A DNA stretch of 10,554 bases. Source: Actinomycetes bacterium. Lineage in GTDB: Bacteria > Actinomycetota > Actinomycetes > Streptosporangiales > Streptosporangiaceae. A program made the position numbers and the translations under genes. Every line of letters begins with the position of its first letter. Positions within the stretch are counted from its first letter, which is position 1. Where the stretch lies: NCBI GenBank assembly GCA_023425615.1, contig JAFACJ010000414.1:1-10554 (forward strand). Reading direction: 5' to 3'. Positions 1-5,210 of the stretch are shown in pieces. The notes beneath the pieces are model-generated. The model had not been told where the DNA came from, made no database searches, and saw nothing but the letters and a program-made list of their open reading frames with translations.

Positions 1-450
1 TTTCAGCTCCTTGGCCAGCGCCCGCGAGCCGGGTGTCTGCGAGGGAACGTCCGACATTTCACGGGGGGCGGGCGCCGCCGGATCCGCATACCCCCACACC
101 AGTTCCGCGAGCGGCTTCTCCAGCGCCTGGAAGGCGCGGGCGTTGGCGACCGTCGCCTCGATCTTGCTCCGGTTGCGGACGATGGAGGCGTCGGCCAGCA
201 GCCGCGCCACGTCCTCCTCGCCGTAGGCGGCGACCAGGCCCGGCTCGAAGCCGTCGAAGGCGCTGCGGAAGGACTCCCGCTTGCGCAGGATCGTCAGCCA
301 TGACAGGCCCGACTGGAAGGCCTCCAGGCTCAGCCGCTCGAAGAGGGCGCGGTCCTCCCTGACCGGCCTTCCCCACTCCTCGTCGTGGTAGGCGATGTAC
401 TCGGGCGCCGACGTGGCCCAGGCGCAGCGGACGGTCACGGCTGTTCCCAC
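1..450 (-). CDS. tag: DNA-3-methyladenine glycosylase I, partial (C-terminus off the left edge)
   Basis: Base-excision repair glycosylase that removes 3-methyladenine from alkylated DNA. The 150 visible codons carry the Tag signature: RCAW, AYHDEEWG, LSLEAFQSGLSW, then a run ending RNRSKIEA. Numbered from GTG 450, C9, Y21, H22, E43 and W51 line up with E. coli Tag C4, Y16, H17, E38 and W46 at a constant offset of five, so the N-terminal zinc ligands and the active-site Glu and Trp are present. The frame runs off the window inside the conserved ALAKELK stretch; the C-terminal His/Cys zinc ligands lie outside. Start: GTG 450 has a perfect AGGAGG (461-466) 10 bases upstream. GTG 438, four codons later, overlaps the preceding stop as GTGA but has its Shine-Dalgarno 22 bases away. 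I prefer 450. It is cotranscribed with the membrane protein before it, as in M. tuberculosis Rv1209-tagA. Confidence 0.95.
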   Translation of the reverse strand, partial: MGTAVTVRCAWATSAPEYIAYHDEEWGRPVREDRALFERLSLEAFQSGLSWLTILRKRESFRSAFDGFEPGLVAAYGEEDVARLLADASIVRNRSKIEATVANARAFQALEKPLAELVWGYADPAAPAPREMSDVPSQTPGSRALAKELK

Positions 451-818
451 GGCTCTCTGTCCTCCTCCGGATCCCGGCCCTCGGGCCGGTCGGCCTCGGG
501 CAGCCAGGAGGCGCTCAGGCCCTTGCGCAGCAGGGGGGCGTTCGCCTCGGCCAGCCGGTGCTCCAGTTCGGCGACCTGGTTCTCCCGCTCGATCAGCGCG
601 TCGGCCAGCCGGTTCAGCACCTCGTCGGTGGCCGCCACGTGATAGCCCCACAGGCCCCTGGGCAGGTGCAGCCGCGCCAGATCGGCGTCCACGCCCCCGG
701 GCAGTTCGGGCAGGTGGCTCTCCGCGGCGGGCTCGCTCAGTTCCCCTCCGCGTCCCGAGGCCAGCGCGACCGTCGCCGCCACCACCGCCACCGCGGCGAG
801 CAAGAGCACTACGGTCAC
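435..818 (-). CDS. Small DivIVA-like membrane protein with coiled coil
   Basis: A 127-residue protein with an N-terminal hydrophobic helix (about residues 2-20, all Val/Leu/Ala), a linker, a segment LHLPRGLWGYHVAATDEV (51-68) reminiscent of the DivIVA N-terminal GY motif, and a charged coiled-coil stretch (about 68-92: ALIERENQVAELEHRLAEA). The tail is acidic and Pro-rich. Function is unknown; the topology suggests a single-pass protein with a cytoplasmic coiled coil, possibly linked to polar growth or the envelope, which is inference. Start GTG 818 follows GGAGG at a spacing of about 7 bases. It lies upstream of and overlaps tag, matching the Rv1209-Rv1210 pair of M. tuberculosis, where Rv1209 is a similarly small membrane protein. 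It is divergent from the gene starting at 865, with 46 bases between starts. Confidence 0.85.
   Translation of the reverse strand: MTVVLLLAAVAVVAATVALASGRGGELSEPAAESHLPELPGGVDADLARLHLPRGLWGYHVAATDEVLNRLADALIERENQVAELEHRLAEANAPLLRKGLSASWLPEADRPEGRDPEEDREPWEQP
461..466 (-). promoter_or_regulatory. Ribosome binding site deciding the tag start
   Basis: AGGAGG, a perfect anti-16S match, lies inside the 3' end of the preceding gene. It is 10 bases from GTG 450 but 22 from GTG 438. This favours the upstream start and a 16-base gene overlap over the GTGA overlap start. Confidence 0.6.
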
Positions 819-864
819 AGGGGTCCTCCTTCACCAGTACGACGATCGTGCCATCCTCGAGCAT

Positions 865-1170
865 ATGGATGCGTTCGACCACCGAGATCTGGTGTGGGCC
901 GGCACCCCCGGCGACCCGGCGGCACTCCTGGACGCGGGCACCGACCCGTCGGCCGAGGAGGTGCTGGCGCTGCTGGCCCGCGGCCCGGTGAAGGTGGCGC
1001 TCACCGGCGCCGGCTCCGGGGCGCTGGCCGCGGCGGCCGTCTACGCCTGGCTGGGCGTCAGCGCCTTCGCCTTCGACGGCGACGCGGGCGAACTGCGCCA
1101 GGTGCTGGACATGGTCGCCTCCATGGCCGGAGCCCGCCCCCCCAGTGTGGGGAGACGGGCTCTGGCATGA
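865..1170 (+). CDS. Hypothetical 101-residue protein, possible dihydropteroate-synthase-like remnant
   Basis: A short protein with actinomycete-type codon bias and no close family I can name with confidence. The N-terminal half (MDAFDHRDLVWAGTPGDPAA) is unfamiliar. The C-terminal half (VALTGAGSGALAAAAVYAW, then LGVSAFAFDGDAGELRQVLDMVASM) resembles the last strands and helices of FolP (dihydropteroate synthase), where a Gly-Ala-Leu-Ala-Ala helix precedes an RVHDV-type segment. Here that segment reads AFDGDAGEL, lacking the Arg-x-His that helps bind the pterin diphosphate, so catalysis is not expected. A folP paralogue lies near tag and the DivIVA-like gene in mycobacteria, which makes a decayed or repurposed relative plausible. 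ATG 865 has no evident Shine-Dalgarno; no other in-frame start is seen upstream. It is followed at once by a strong hairpin. The coding call is reasonably sure; the family link is weak. Confidence 0.7.
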   Translation: MDAFDHRDLVWAGTPGDPAALLDAGTDPSAEEVLALLARGPVKVALTGAGSGALAAAAVYAWLGVSAFAFDGDAGELRQVLDMVASMAGARPPSVGRRALA

Positions 1171-1196
1171 GGGACGGTCTGAGGCCGGACCGTCCC
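1171..1196 (+). terminator. Hairpin terminator after the 101-residue gene
   Basis: GGGACGGTC (1171-1179) and GACCGTCCC (1188-1196) form a perfect 9-bp stem around an 8-base loop, directly after the TGA stop. There is no T-run, as is common for actinomycete terminators. It sits between two convergent genes and could serve both directions. Confidence 0.7.
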
Positions 1197-1233
1197 TGCC
1201 TCCGGTGGTGGTCGGTGACGGCCCGGCCGCGGC

Positions 1234-2556
1234 TCAGTGGTGGCGGTCGTTGCGGTGGAGACGCTGCCAGGGGCCGGTGATCGCGAAGGTCGCGCCCGGG
1301 TCCTGGCGGTTGGCGAAGAGGGTCTTGCCGTCGGGCGAGAACGTCACGCCGGTGAACTCCGAGTCGTTGAAGGCGTTGCGCGCCACCGCGAAGGGCGCGC
1401 CCTTCGCGGTGGTGCCGATGAGGTACTGCTCGCCGTCGCCGTCCTCGGCCAGGATCACGCCGCCGCCGTAGGGCGAGACCGTGATGTTGTCCGGGGAGTC
1501 GAACCGCCCGCCCGGCTTGAAGATCAGCTCCAGCTCCAGGGTGTTGCGGTGCGGGTCGTAGGTCCACACCTGGCCGGCGTGGTCGCCGGCGGCGCCGTCG
1601 GCGGTGCGGGAGTAGGAGGCGACGAAGTACGCCTTGTTCCTGCCCCACCAGGCGCCTTCGAGCTTCTGGGAGCGGGTGATGTCGGTGAACTGCTTGCGGG
1701 TGGAGGTCACCGCCGCCGACGGGTCGGGCACGTCCACCCACTTGACGCCCTTGAGGACCGTTCCCGGCTCCTGGATCGCCGACAGGTCAGGCACGTCGGG
1801 CACCCGCATCGCCTGGAGGGTGCCGCCGGCCCGGTAGCTGTGGTAGCCGCCCTTACGCGCCTTGGGCAGGAACCGGTAGAACAGGCCGAACGGCTTGGAG
1901 GAGTCCTCGGTCAGGTAGATGACGTCGGTGCGCGGGTCGATGCAGATCGCCTCGTGCGGGAACCGGCCCAGCGGCTCGATCGGCTCGGCGACGGTCTTGC
2001 GGCCGGTCGGGTCGACCTCGAACACCCAGCCGTGGGTCTTGGTCTGGCCGGCGAAGCCCTCGGTCTCCTCGCAGCTCAGCCAGGTGCCCCACGGGGTGAG
2101 CCCGCCCGCGCAGTTGGTGGAGGTGCCGGCCAGGCTCACGTACTGGTCGAGGACCCGCGCCTTCTCATCGAGGTGCAGGGTGGTGGTGCCGCCGAACGCG
2201 GCGGGGTCGTACGTCCACTCGGGGCGGGCCACGGCCTTGGTGCCCGAGGCGGTCTGCTCGTGGTTGCGCACCAGCCGCAGGTCGTCGTGGCGGCGGCCGG
2301 GGAACGTCGAGGTGCCGTCGTGCTTGCCGGGGACGACGCCGCCGCCGGGCAGCGCCTCGCCCTCCTTGGAGATGACCTTGTAGCTGAAGCCCTTGGGCAG
2401 GTCGAGGATGCCCGCGGGGTCCGGGACCAGCGGCCCGTAGCCGTACGCCTCGCCCTCGGCGGCGCCGGCCGCCGTGGCGAAGACCGAGTCGAGACTTCCG
2501 GCGAGCGCGATGGACACCGCGCCGCCGGCCACGAAACCACGACGGGAGACACTCAT
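1234..2556 (-). CDS. Tat-exported PhoX-type (DUF839) phosphatase
   Basis: A 440-residue secreted protein of the DUF839/PhoX beta-propeller family; PhoX enzymes are iron- and calcium-dependent alkaline phosphatases that release phosphate from organic esters. The N-terminus has a twin-arginine signal (SRRGFVA, R5 R6), a hydrophobic stretch and an Ala-rich cleavage region near residues 28-34. Family motifs follow in order: VRNHE (96-100), TNCAGG with C149, TWLSCEET, RFPHEAICIDP (198-208), YLTEDS, EGAWW (300-304), SPDNITVSPYGG (354-365), ILAEDGD and FSPDGKTLFANRQDPG. C149 and the Glu residues at 202, 300 and 371 are candidate metal ligands by analogy to PhoX; exact equivalence needs an alignment. 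ATG 2556 has AAGGAG 10 bases upstream. It is last in the minus-strand run, separated from LOG by 125 bases holding a candidate PHO box, so it probably has its own phosphate-controlled promoter. Substrate specificity is open, as some members are annotated only as DUF839. Confidence 0.9.
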   Translation of the reverse strand: MSVSRRGFVAGGAVSIALAGSLDSVFATAAGAAEGEAYGYGPLVPDPAGILDLPKGFSYKVISKEGEALPGGGVVPGKHDGTSTFPGRRHDDLRLVRNHEQTASGTKAVARPEWTYDPAAFGGTTTLHLDEKARVLDQYVSLAGTSTNCAGGLTPWGTWLSCEETEGFAGQTKTHGWVFEVDPTGRKTVAEPIEPLGRFPHEAICIDPRTDVIYLTEDSSKPFGLFYRFLPKARKGGYHSYRAGGTLQAMRVPDVPDLSAIQEPGTVLKGVKWVDVPDPSAAVTSTRKQFTDITRSQKLEGAWWGRNKAYFVASYSRTADGAAGDHAGQVWTYDPHRNTLELELIFKPGGRFDSPDNITVSPYGGGVILAEDGDGEQYLIGTTAKGAPFAVARNAFNDSEFTGVTFSPDGKTLFANRQDPGATFAITGPWQRLHRNDRHH

Positions 2557-2584
2557 GTGATCGAAACTCCTTGAACCAGGCTGT

Positions 2585-2600
2585 GTCGGTCCTTACCGAC
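2585..2600 (-). promoter_or_regulatory. Small perfect hairpin in the leader of the PhoX-type gene
   Basis: GTCGGT and ACCGAC form a 6-bp stem with a 4-base loop, 28 bases before the ATG and downstream of the candidate PHO box. It could be an operator or an mRNA hairpin. A TAAGGA (2590-2595) within it might serve as a poor -10. Confidence 0.35.
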
Positions 2601-2618
2601 CTTGCGGAGCCTGTCCGA

Positions 2619-2640
2619 GCGAGTTGAACGCTCAATGAAG
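2619..2640 (-). promoter_or_regulatory. Candidate PHO box (PhoP site) upstream of the PhoX-type gene
   Basis: Two adjacent 11-base units, CTTCATTGAGC and GTTCAACTCGC, place their TTCA cores exactly 11 bases apart (first bases 2639 and 2628). Streptomyces PHO boxes are direct repeats of 11-base units with a GTTCA-type core. The site is about 63 bases upstream of the ATG. The match is by eye and the 3' halves of the units are imperfect. Confidence 0.45.
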
Positions 2641-2681
2641 ACAGGGGGAAGCCGCACGAAACTCCCTGGTTCAAGCCTCGC

Positions 2682-3314
2682 TCAGAACTCCAGGAGTTCC
2701 TCGCCGACACGGCGGAACTCCGACTCCAGGAGATCGAGAGCCGCGTCCACCTCGGTGGCGTAGGAGACGGCCTCGACGGCGGCCGGGCGGTTGAACCCCT
2801 CGGTCAGCAGGTGGTCCATCAGGGTGCGCAGCGGCTCGTACACGCCGTACGGGTCGAGGACGACGATGGGCTTGGTGTGGAAGTTCAGGCTCCGCGCCGT
2901 CCACACCTCCAGCAGCTCCTCCAGGGTGCCGATGCCGCCGGGCAGGATGAGGAACCCGTCGGCGCGGCGGTCCATCTCGGCCTTGCGGGAGCGCATGTCG
3001 GGGGTCCGCACCAGCTCGTCGTTCTCGGTGTCGGCGCCCTCCTGGGAGTCGGGCATCCCCGCGGGCACGACGCCGACGGTCCGTCCGCCGGCCTCCCGCG
3101 CGGCGCGGGCCACCGCGCCCATGCACGAGCGGGTGCCGCCGCCGGTGACCAGGGTGTGGCCGCGCCGCGCCAGCTCGGTGCCGACCGCGGCGGCCACCTC
3201 GACGTGCTTGGGGTCGATCCGCGTGCTGGAGGCGCAGAAGACGGTGATCGTCATCCTGACCGGGGCGCCGCCTTCCGGTACCTCGGGTGCGCTTCCGGCC
3301 TGCGTCTTCGTCAC
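2682..3314 (-). CDS. LOG-family (TIGR00730) Rossmann-fold nucleotide phosphoribohydrolase
   Basis: A 210-residue member of the LOG family, whose characterised members cleave N6-modified AMP to the free cytokinin-type base and ribose 5-phosphate. Motifs: VFCASS (25-30), a glycine loop TGGGTRSCMG (57-66), R110-K111 in SRKAEM and the signature PGGIGTLEE (125-133), giving the conserved Arg and Glu of the active site. The glycine loop is unusual: the family norm is GGGxxGLMG, here GGG-TRS-CMG. Start: GTG 3314 has AGGAGG 8 bases upstream. An internal ATG at 3254 would remove a 20-residue unstructured N-terminus and begin closer to the fold, but lacks a good ribosome binding site. It lies 40 bases after the SAM hydroxide adenosyltransferase gene, probably in one transcript. 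Its substrate here cannot be read from sequence. Confidence 0.9.
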   Translation of the reverse strand: MTKTQAGSAPEVPEGGAPVRMTITVFCASSTRIDPKHVEVAAAVGTELARRGHTLVTGGGTRSCMGAVARAAREAGGRTVGVVPAGMPDSQEGADTENDELVRTPDMRSRKAEMDRRADGFLILPGGIGTLEELLEVWTARSLNFHTKPIVVLDPYGVYEPLRTLMDHLLTEGFNRPAAVEAVSYATEVDAALDLLESEFRRVGEELLEF

Positions 3315-3354
3315 GAACTCATCCTCCTGGGACCGGGGAAACAGAGATCCCTAT

Positions 3355-4191
3355 TTACCCACGGCGGCCCGGCGGCGGCACCTCCAGCTCGAAGGTATCG
3401 CCCTCCCGGAGGCCGAGGAGGCCGGCGGCGCTGCCGAGGTTCACCGCGAAGGCCAGCCGGTCCGCCGCGTCGAGGTAGGCCATGACCTCGCCCCTCCCGA
3501 CGCTGCCGAACGTCTCCACGTAGGGGATCGTCATCGCGATGCCGCCGGCTCGCAGCGTGAAGCGGCCCCCGTGCCTCTCCCCGGCGAGGAGGCCGGCGTC
3601 CAGTGACGTCTGGAGGTTGCCGTACCGGTCCTGGAGGACGACCGAGCCGTGCAGGACGTCTCCTTCTCTGCGCCTCGGCGGTTCGGGCAGCCTGGTGAGG
3701 CTCCCCGGGTCGATGCGCGGGCCGAGTTCCGCCGGGGGGACCCCGCTCGCCAGGTGCGCGGCGACCGGCGCGAACACGTCCCTGCCGTGGAAGGTGCGAA
3801 AGACCCTCCGGAGGTGGAAACGCGGGTCGGTGAGCTCGTAAGCCTCCCGGACGCCTCCCAGGAGCTCGGCCGCGGGGACCAGCACGCCGTTGTCCGGGCC
3901 CACGAACACGCCGTCCTCGGCCACCAGGGCCACCGGGCGGCGTGCCGTGCCTACTCCCGGGTCCACGACGACGAGGTGCACGCCCCTCGGCAGGTACTCC
4001 ACCGACTGCCGCAAGACCTCCGCCCCGTGCGCGACGTCGCCCGGCGGGACGGCGTGGGTGACGTCGATGACCCTCGCCTCCGGCGCGATCCGCGCGATGA
4101 CCCCGCGGCAGACCCCGACGAAGTTGTCCTCCAGCCCGTAGTCGGTGAGGAAATTGATCCACGCGCTTCGGGCTGCCCCGTGATCGCCCAT
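3355..4191 (-). CDS. S-adenosyl-L-methionine hydroxide adenosyltransferase (DUF62 family)
   Basis: A 278-residue enzyme of the family that includes fluorinase/chlorinase and the far commoner SAM hydrolases, which convert SAM and water (hydroxide) to adenosine and methionine. The N-terminal motif NFLTDYGLEDNFVGVCRGVI holds the conserved Asp (D16). VVVDPGVGTARRPVA gives D77 and R84, and FHGRDVFAP gives H135, together the Asp-Arg-His triad of the hydrolases. A C-terminal beta domain includes DRYGNLQTSL and IPYVETFG. The D16/N23 loop and absence of a halogenase-type insertion favour hydrolase over halogenase, though this is not decisive. ATG 4191 follows a GAGGGG 7 bases upstream. It stands between two LOG-family genes on the same strand. 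The cell role of these hydrolases is unsettled; adenosine supply or SAM control are possibilities. Confidence 0.92.
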   Translation of the reverse strand: MGDHGAARSAWINFLTDYGLEDNFVGVCRGVIARIAPEARVIDVTHAVPPGDVAHGAEVLRQSVEYLPRGVHLVVVDPGVGTARRPVALVAEDGVFVGPDNGVLVPAAELLGGVREAYELTDPRFHLRRVFRTFHGRDVFAPVAAHLASGVPPAELGPRIDPGSLTRLPEPPRRREGDVLHGSVVLQDRYGNLQTSLDAGLLAGERHGGRFTLRAGGIAMTIPYVETFGSVGRGEVMAYLDAADRLAFAVNLGSAAGLLGLREGDTFELEVPPPGRRG

Positions 4192-4234
4192 CGTCTGGCC
4201 CCTCTCTTGCGCCTCCGGCGGGAAGCGTCCGCTC

Positions 4235-4257
4235 CCAGGCCCGTCTTACCAGGCCCG
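4235..4257 (-). repeat. Short direct repeat in the gap upstream of the SAM hydroxide adenosyltransferase gene
   Basis: CGGGCCTGG occurs twice on the minus strand (4249-4257 and 4235-4243), separated by TAAGA, for a 14-base period. It lies 44-66 bases before ATG 4191 in the 118-base intergenic gap, where a promoter is expected. It could be an activator or repressor site, or chance in GC-rich DNA. The rest of this gap shows only small GC-rich inverted repeats. Confidence 0.35.
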
Positions 4258-4309
4258 CCCCGCCGAGGCGTCGCGGACCGCCCGCCGGTGCCGGATACCG
4301 TGGGCGCGG

Positions 4310-5113
4310 TCAGGCGGTGCCCGCCTCCTCGGCGGTCGCCTCCTGCACCCGCACCTCCAGTGCCTCCTGCGCCGTCTGCTCGTGGGCGGCGACGATGTGG
4401 CGGACGGCGTCCTCGGGATCGTCGGTGAGGTAGAGCAGATCGGGGTCGGCGGGCGAGACCAGGCCCTCGGTCACCAGCGTGCCCCTGATCCAGTCCAGGA
4501 GGGGCCGCCAGAAGGCCGAGCCCATGAGGACGATGGGGAACCGGGTGATCTTCCCCGTCTGCACGAGCGTGACGGCCTCGAAGAGCTCATCGAGGGTGCC
4601 GAACCCGCCCGGCAGCACCACGAACGCCTGCGAGTACTTCACGAACATGGTCTTGCGGACGAAGAAGTACCGAAACGAGATGCCGATGTCGAGGTGGTCG
4701 TTCAGCCGCTGCTCGAACGGCAGCTCGATGCCCAGCCCCACCGACAGGCCCACCGGGTCGGCGCCCTTGTTGCCGGCCTCCATGATCCCCGGACCGCCCC
4801 CGGTGATCACCGCGTACCCGGCACCGGCCAGCTCCCGCCCGATCCGCTCCCCCAGCTCGTAGTACGCCGACCCCGGCTTGATCCGGGCCGACCCGAACAC
4901 GCTGACCGCCCGGTCCAGCCCCGACAGCAGCCCGAACCCCTCGACGAACTCCGCCTGGATCCGCATCACCCGCCAGGGGTCCTGGTGCAGCCAGTCCACC
5001 GCCCCGCGGGTGTCCAGCAGCCGCTGGTCGTGCGTGCCCTCCGGCAGCGCCCTCCCGCGCAGCACCGTGGGTCCCTGCCGGTGCTTCTTGTCGGAGATAT
5101 CCCTCTCGTCCAT
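4310..5113 (-). CDS. LOG-family (TIGR00730) Rossmann-fold protein, larger type
   Basis: A 267-residue TIGR00730 protein of the longer type often found next to dapE in actinobacteria. A polar N-terminus (1-60) precedes the Rossmann domain: VSVFGSARIKPGS (70-82), AVITGGGPGIMEAGNKGA (101-118, the standard glycine loop), FRYFFVRKTMF with R153-K154, and PGGFGTLDELFEA (168-180). The Arg and the Glu of PGGxGTxxE are the catalytic pair of LOG phosphoribohydrolases. The C-terminus (245-267) is Ala/Glu-rich. The reading frame stays open far upstream into dapE, but the fold and context place the start at ATG 5113. No Shine-Dalgarno is seen there. Instead TACGGT ends 6 bases upstream, suggesting a leaderless mRNA. 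It is divergent from dapE, with 97 bases between the starts. M. tuberculosis has a shorter LOG (Rv1205) near dapE that makes cytokinins; whether this one does is unknown. Confidence 0.92.
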   Translation of the reverse strand: MDERDISDKKHRQGPTVLRGRALPEGTHDQRLLDTRGAVDWLHQDPWRVMRIQAEFVEGFGLLSGLDRAVSVFGSARIKPGSAYYELGERIGRELAGAGYAVITGGGPGIMEAGNKGADPVGLSVGLGIELPFEQRLNDHLDIGISFRYFFVRKTMFVKYSQAFVVLPGGFGTLDELFEAVTLVQTGKITRFPIVLMGSAFWRPLLDWIRGTLVTEGLVSPADPDLLYLTDDPEDAVRHIVAAHEQTAQEALEVRVQEATAEEAGTA

Positions 5114-5119
5114 GCGCCA

Positions 5120-5125
5120 ACCGTA
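5120..5125 (-). promoter_or_regulatory. Candidate -10 of a leaderless promoter for the larger LOG gene
   Basis: TACGGT fits TANNNT and ends 6 bases before ATG 5113, so transcription would begin at or next to the ATG. There is no Shine-Dalgarno and no recognisable -35. Confidence 0.4.
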
Positions 5126-5196
5126 ACCGCCACCACCCGAAAGCGACGTGCATCGGAGAAAGGGGTCAGCCGTCCGAGGAGGCCGCGTGGCGCAAG

Positions 5197-5202
5197 TAAG
5201 CT
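5197..5202 (+). promoter_or_regulatory. Candidate -10 of a leaderless promoter for dapE
   Basis: TAAGCT fits TANNNT and ends 8 bases before ATG 5211. A GGGAG only 2 bases before that ATG is too close to act as a normal ribosome binding site, although it is about 14 bases from an in-frame ATG at 5223. No -35 is evident. Confidence 0.4.
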
Positions 5203-5210
5203 CGGGAGAC

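Larger units (their letters stand above)
2570..2675. repeat. 11-bp perfect inverted repeat flanking the control region of the PhoX-type gene
   Basis: On the + strand, CTTGAACCAGG at 2570-2580 and CCTGGTTCAAG at 2665-2675 are perfect inverted copies 84 bases apart, and each is joined to the same 8-mer GAAACTCC (2563-2570 and 2658-2665). Read on the minus strand, the downstream arm overlaps the AAGGAG ribosome binding site of the phosphatase gene, so pairing would hide it. Confidence 0.6.

Noticed and set aside
842..849. ACGATCGT palindrome in the 46-base divergent gap, considered as an operator
   Set aside because: Eight bases only, with no supporting second half-site; too likely by chance to list.
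1237..2574. 445-codon open frame on the plus strand
   Set aside because: Antisense of the PhoX-type gene, whose motifs and Tat signal are unmistakable; the shadow is Gly/Val/Ala-rich.
2686..2700. GAACTCC-A-GGAGTTC palindrome at the end of the smaller LOG gene, considered as a terminator
   Set aside because: The stem closes on a single-base loop, which cannot form a hairpin as drawn, and it lies in the last codons; probably a codon-choice coincidence.
4312..4326. AGGCGG-TGC-CCGCCT stem at the end of the larger LOG gene, considered as a terminator
   Set aside because: Six base pairs with a 3-base loop overlapping the stop codon; such short GC stems are frequent by chance at this composition.
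5148..5210. GTG 5148 as the dapE start
   Set aside because: It adds 21 basic unconserved residues and would place the TAAGCT promoter element inside the gene.
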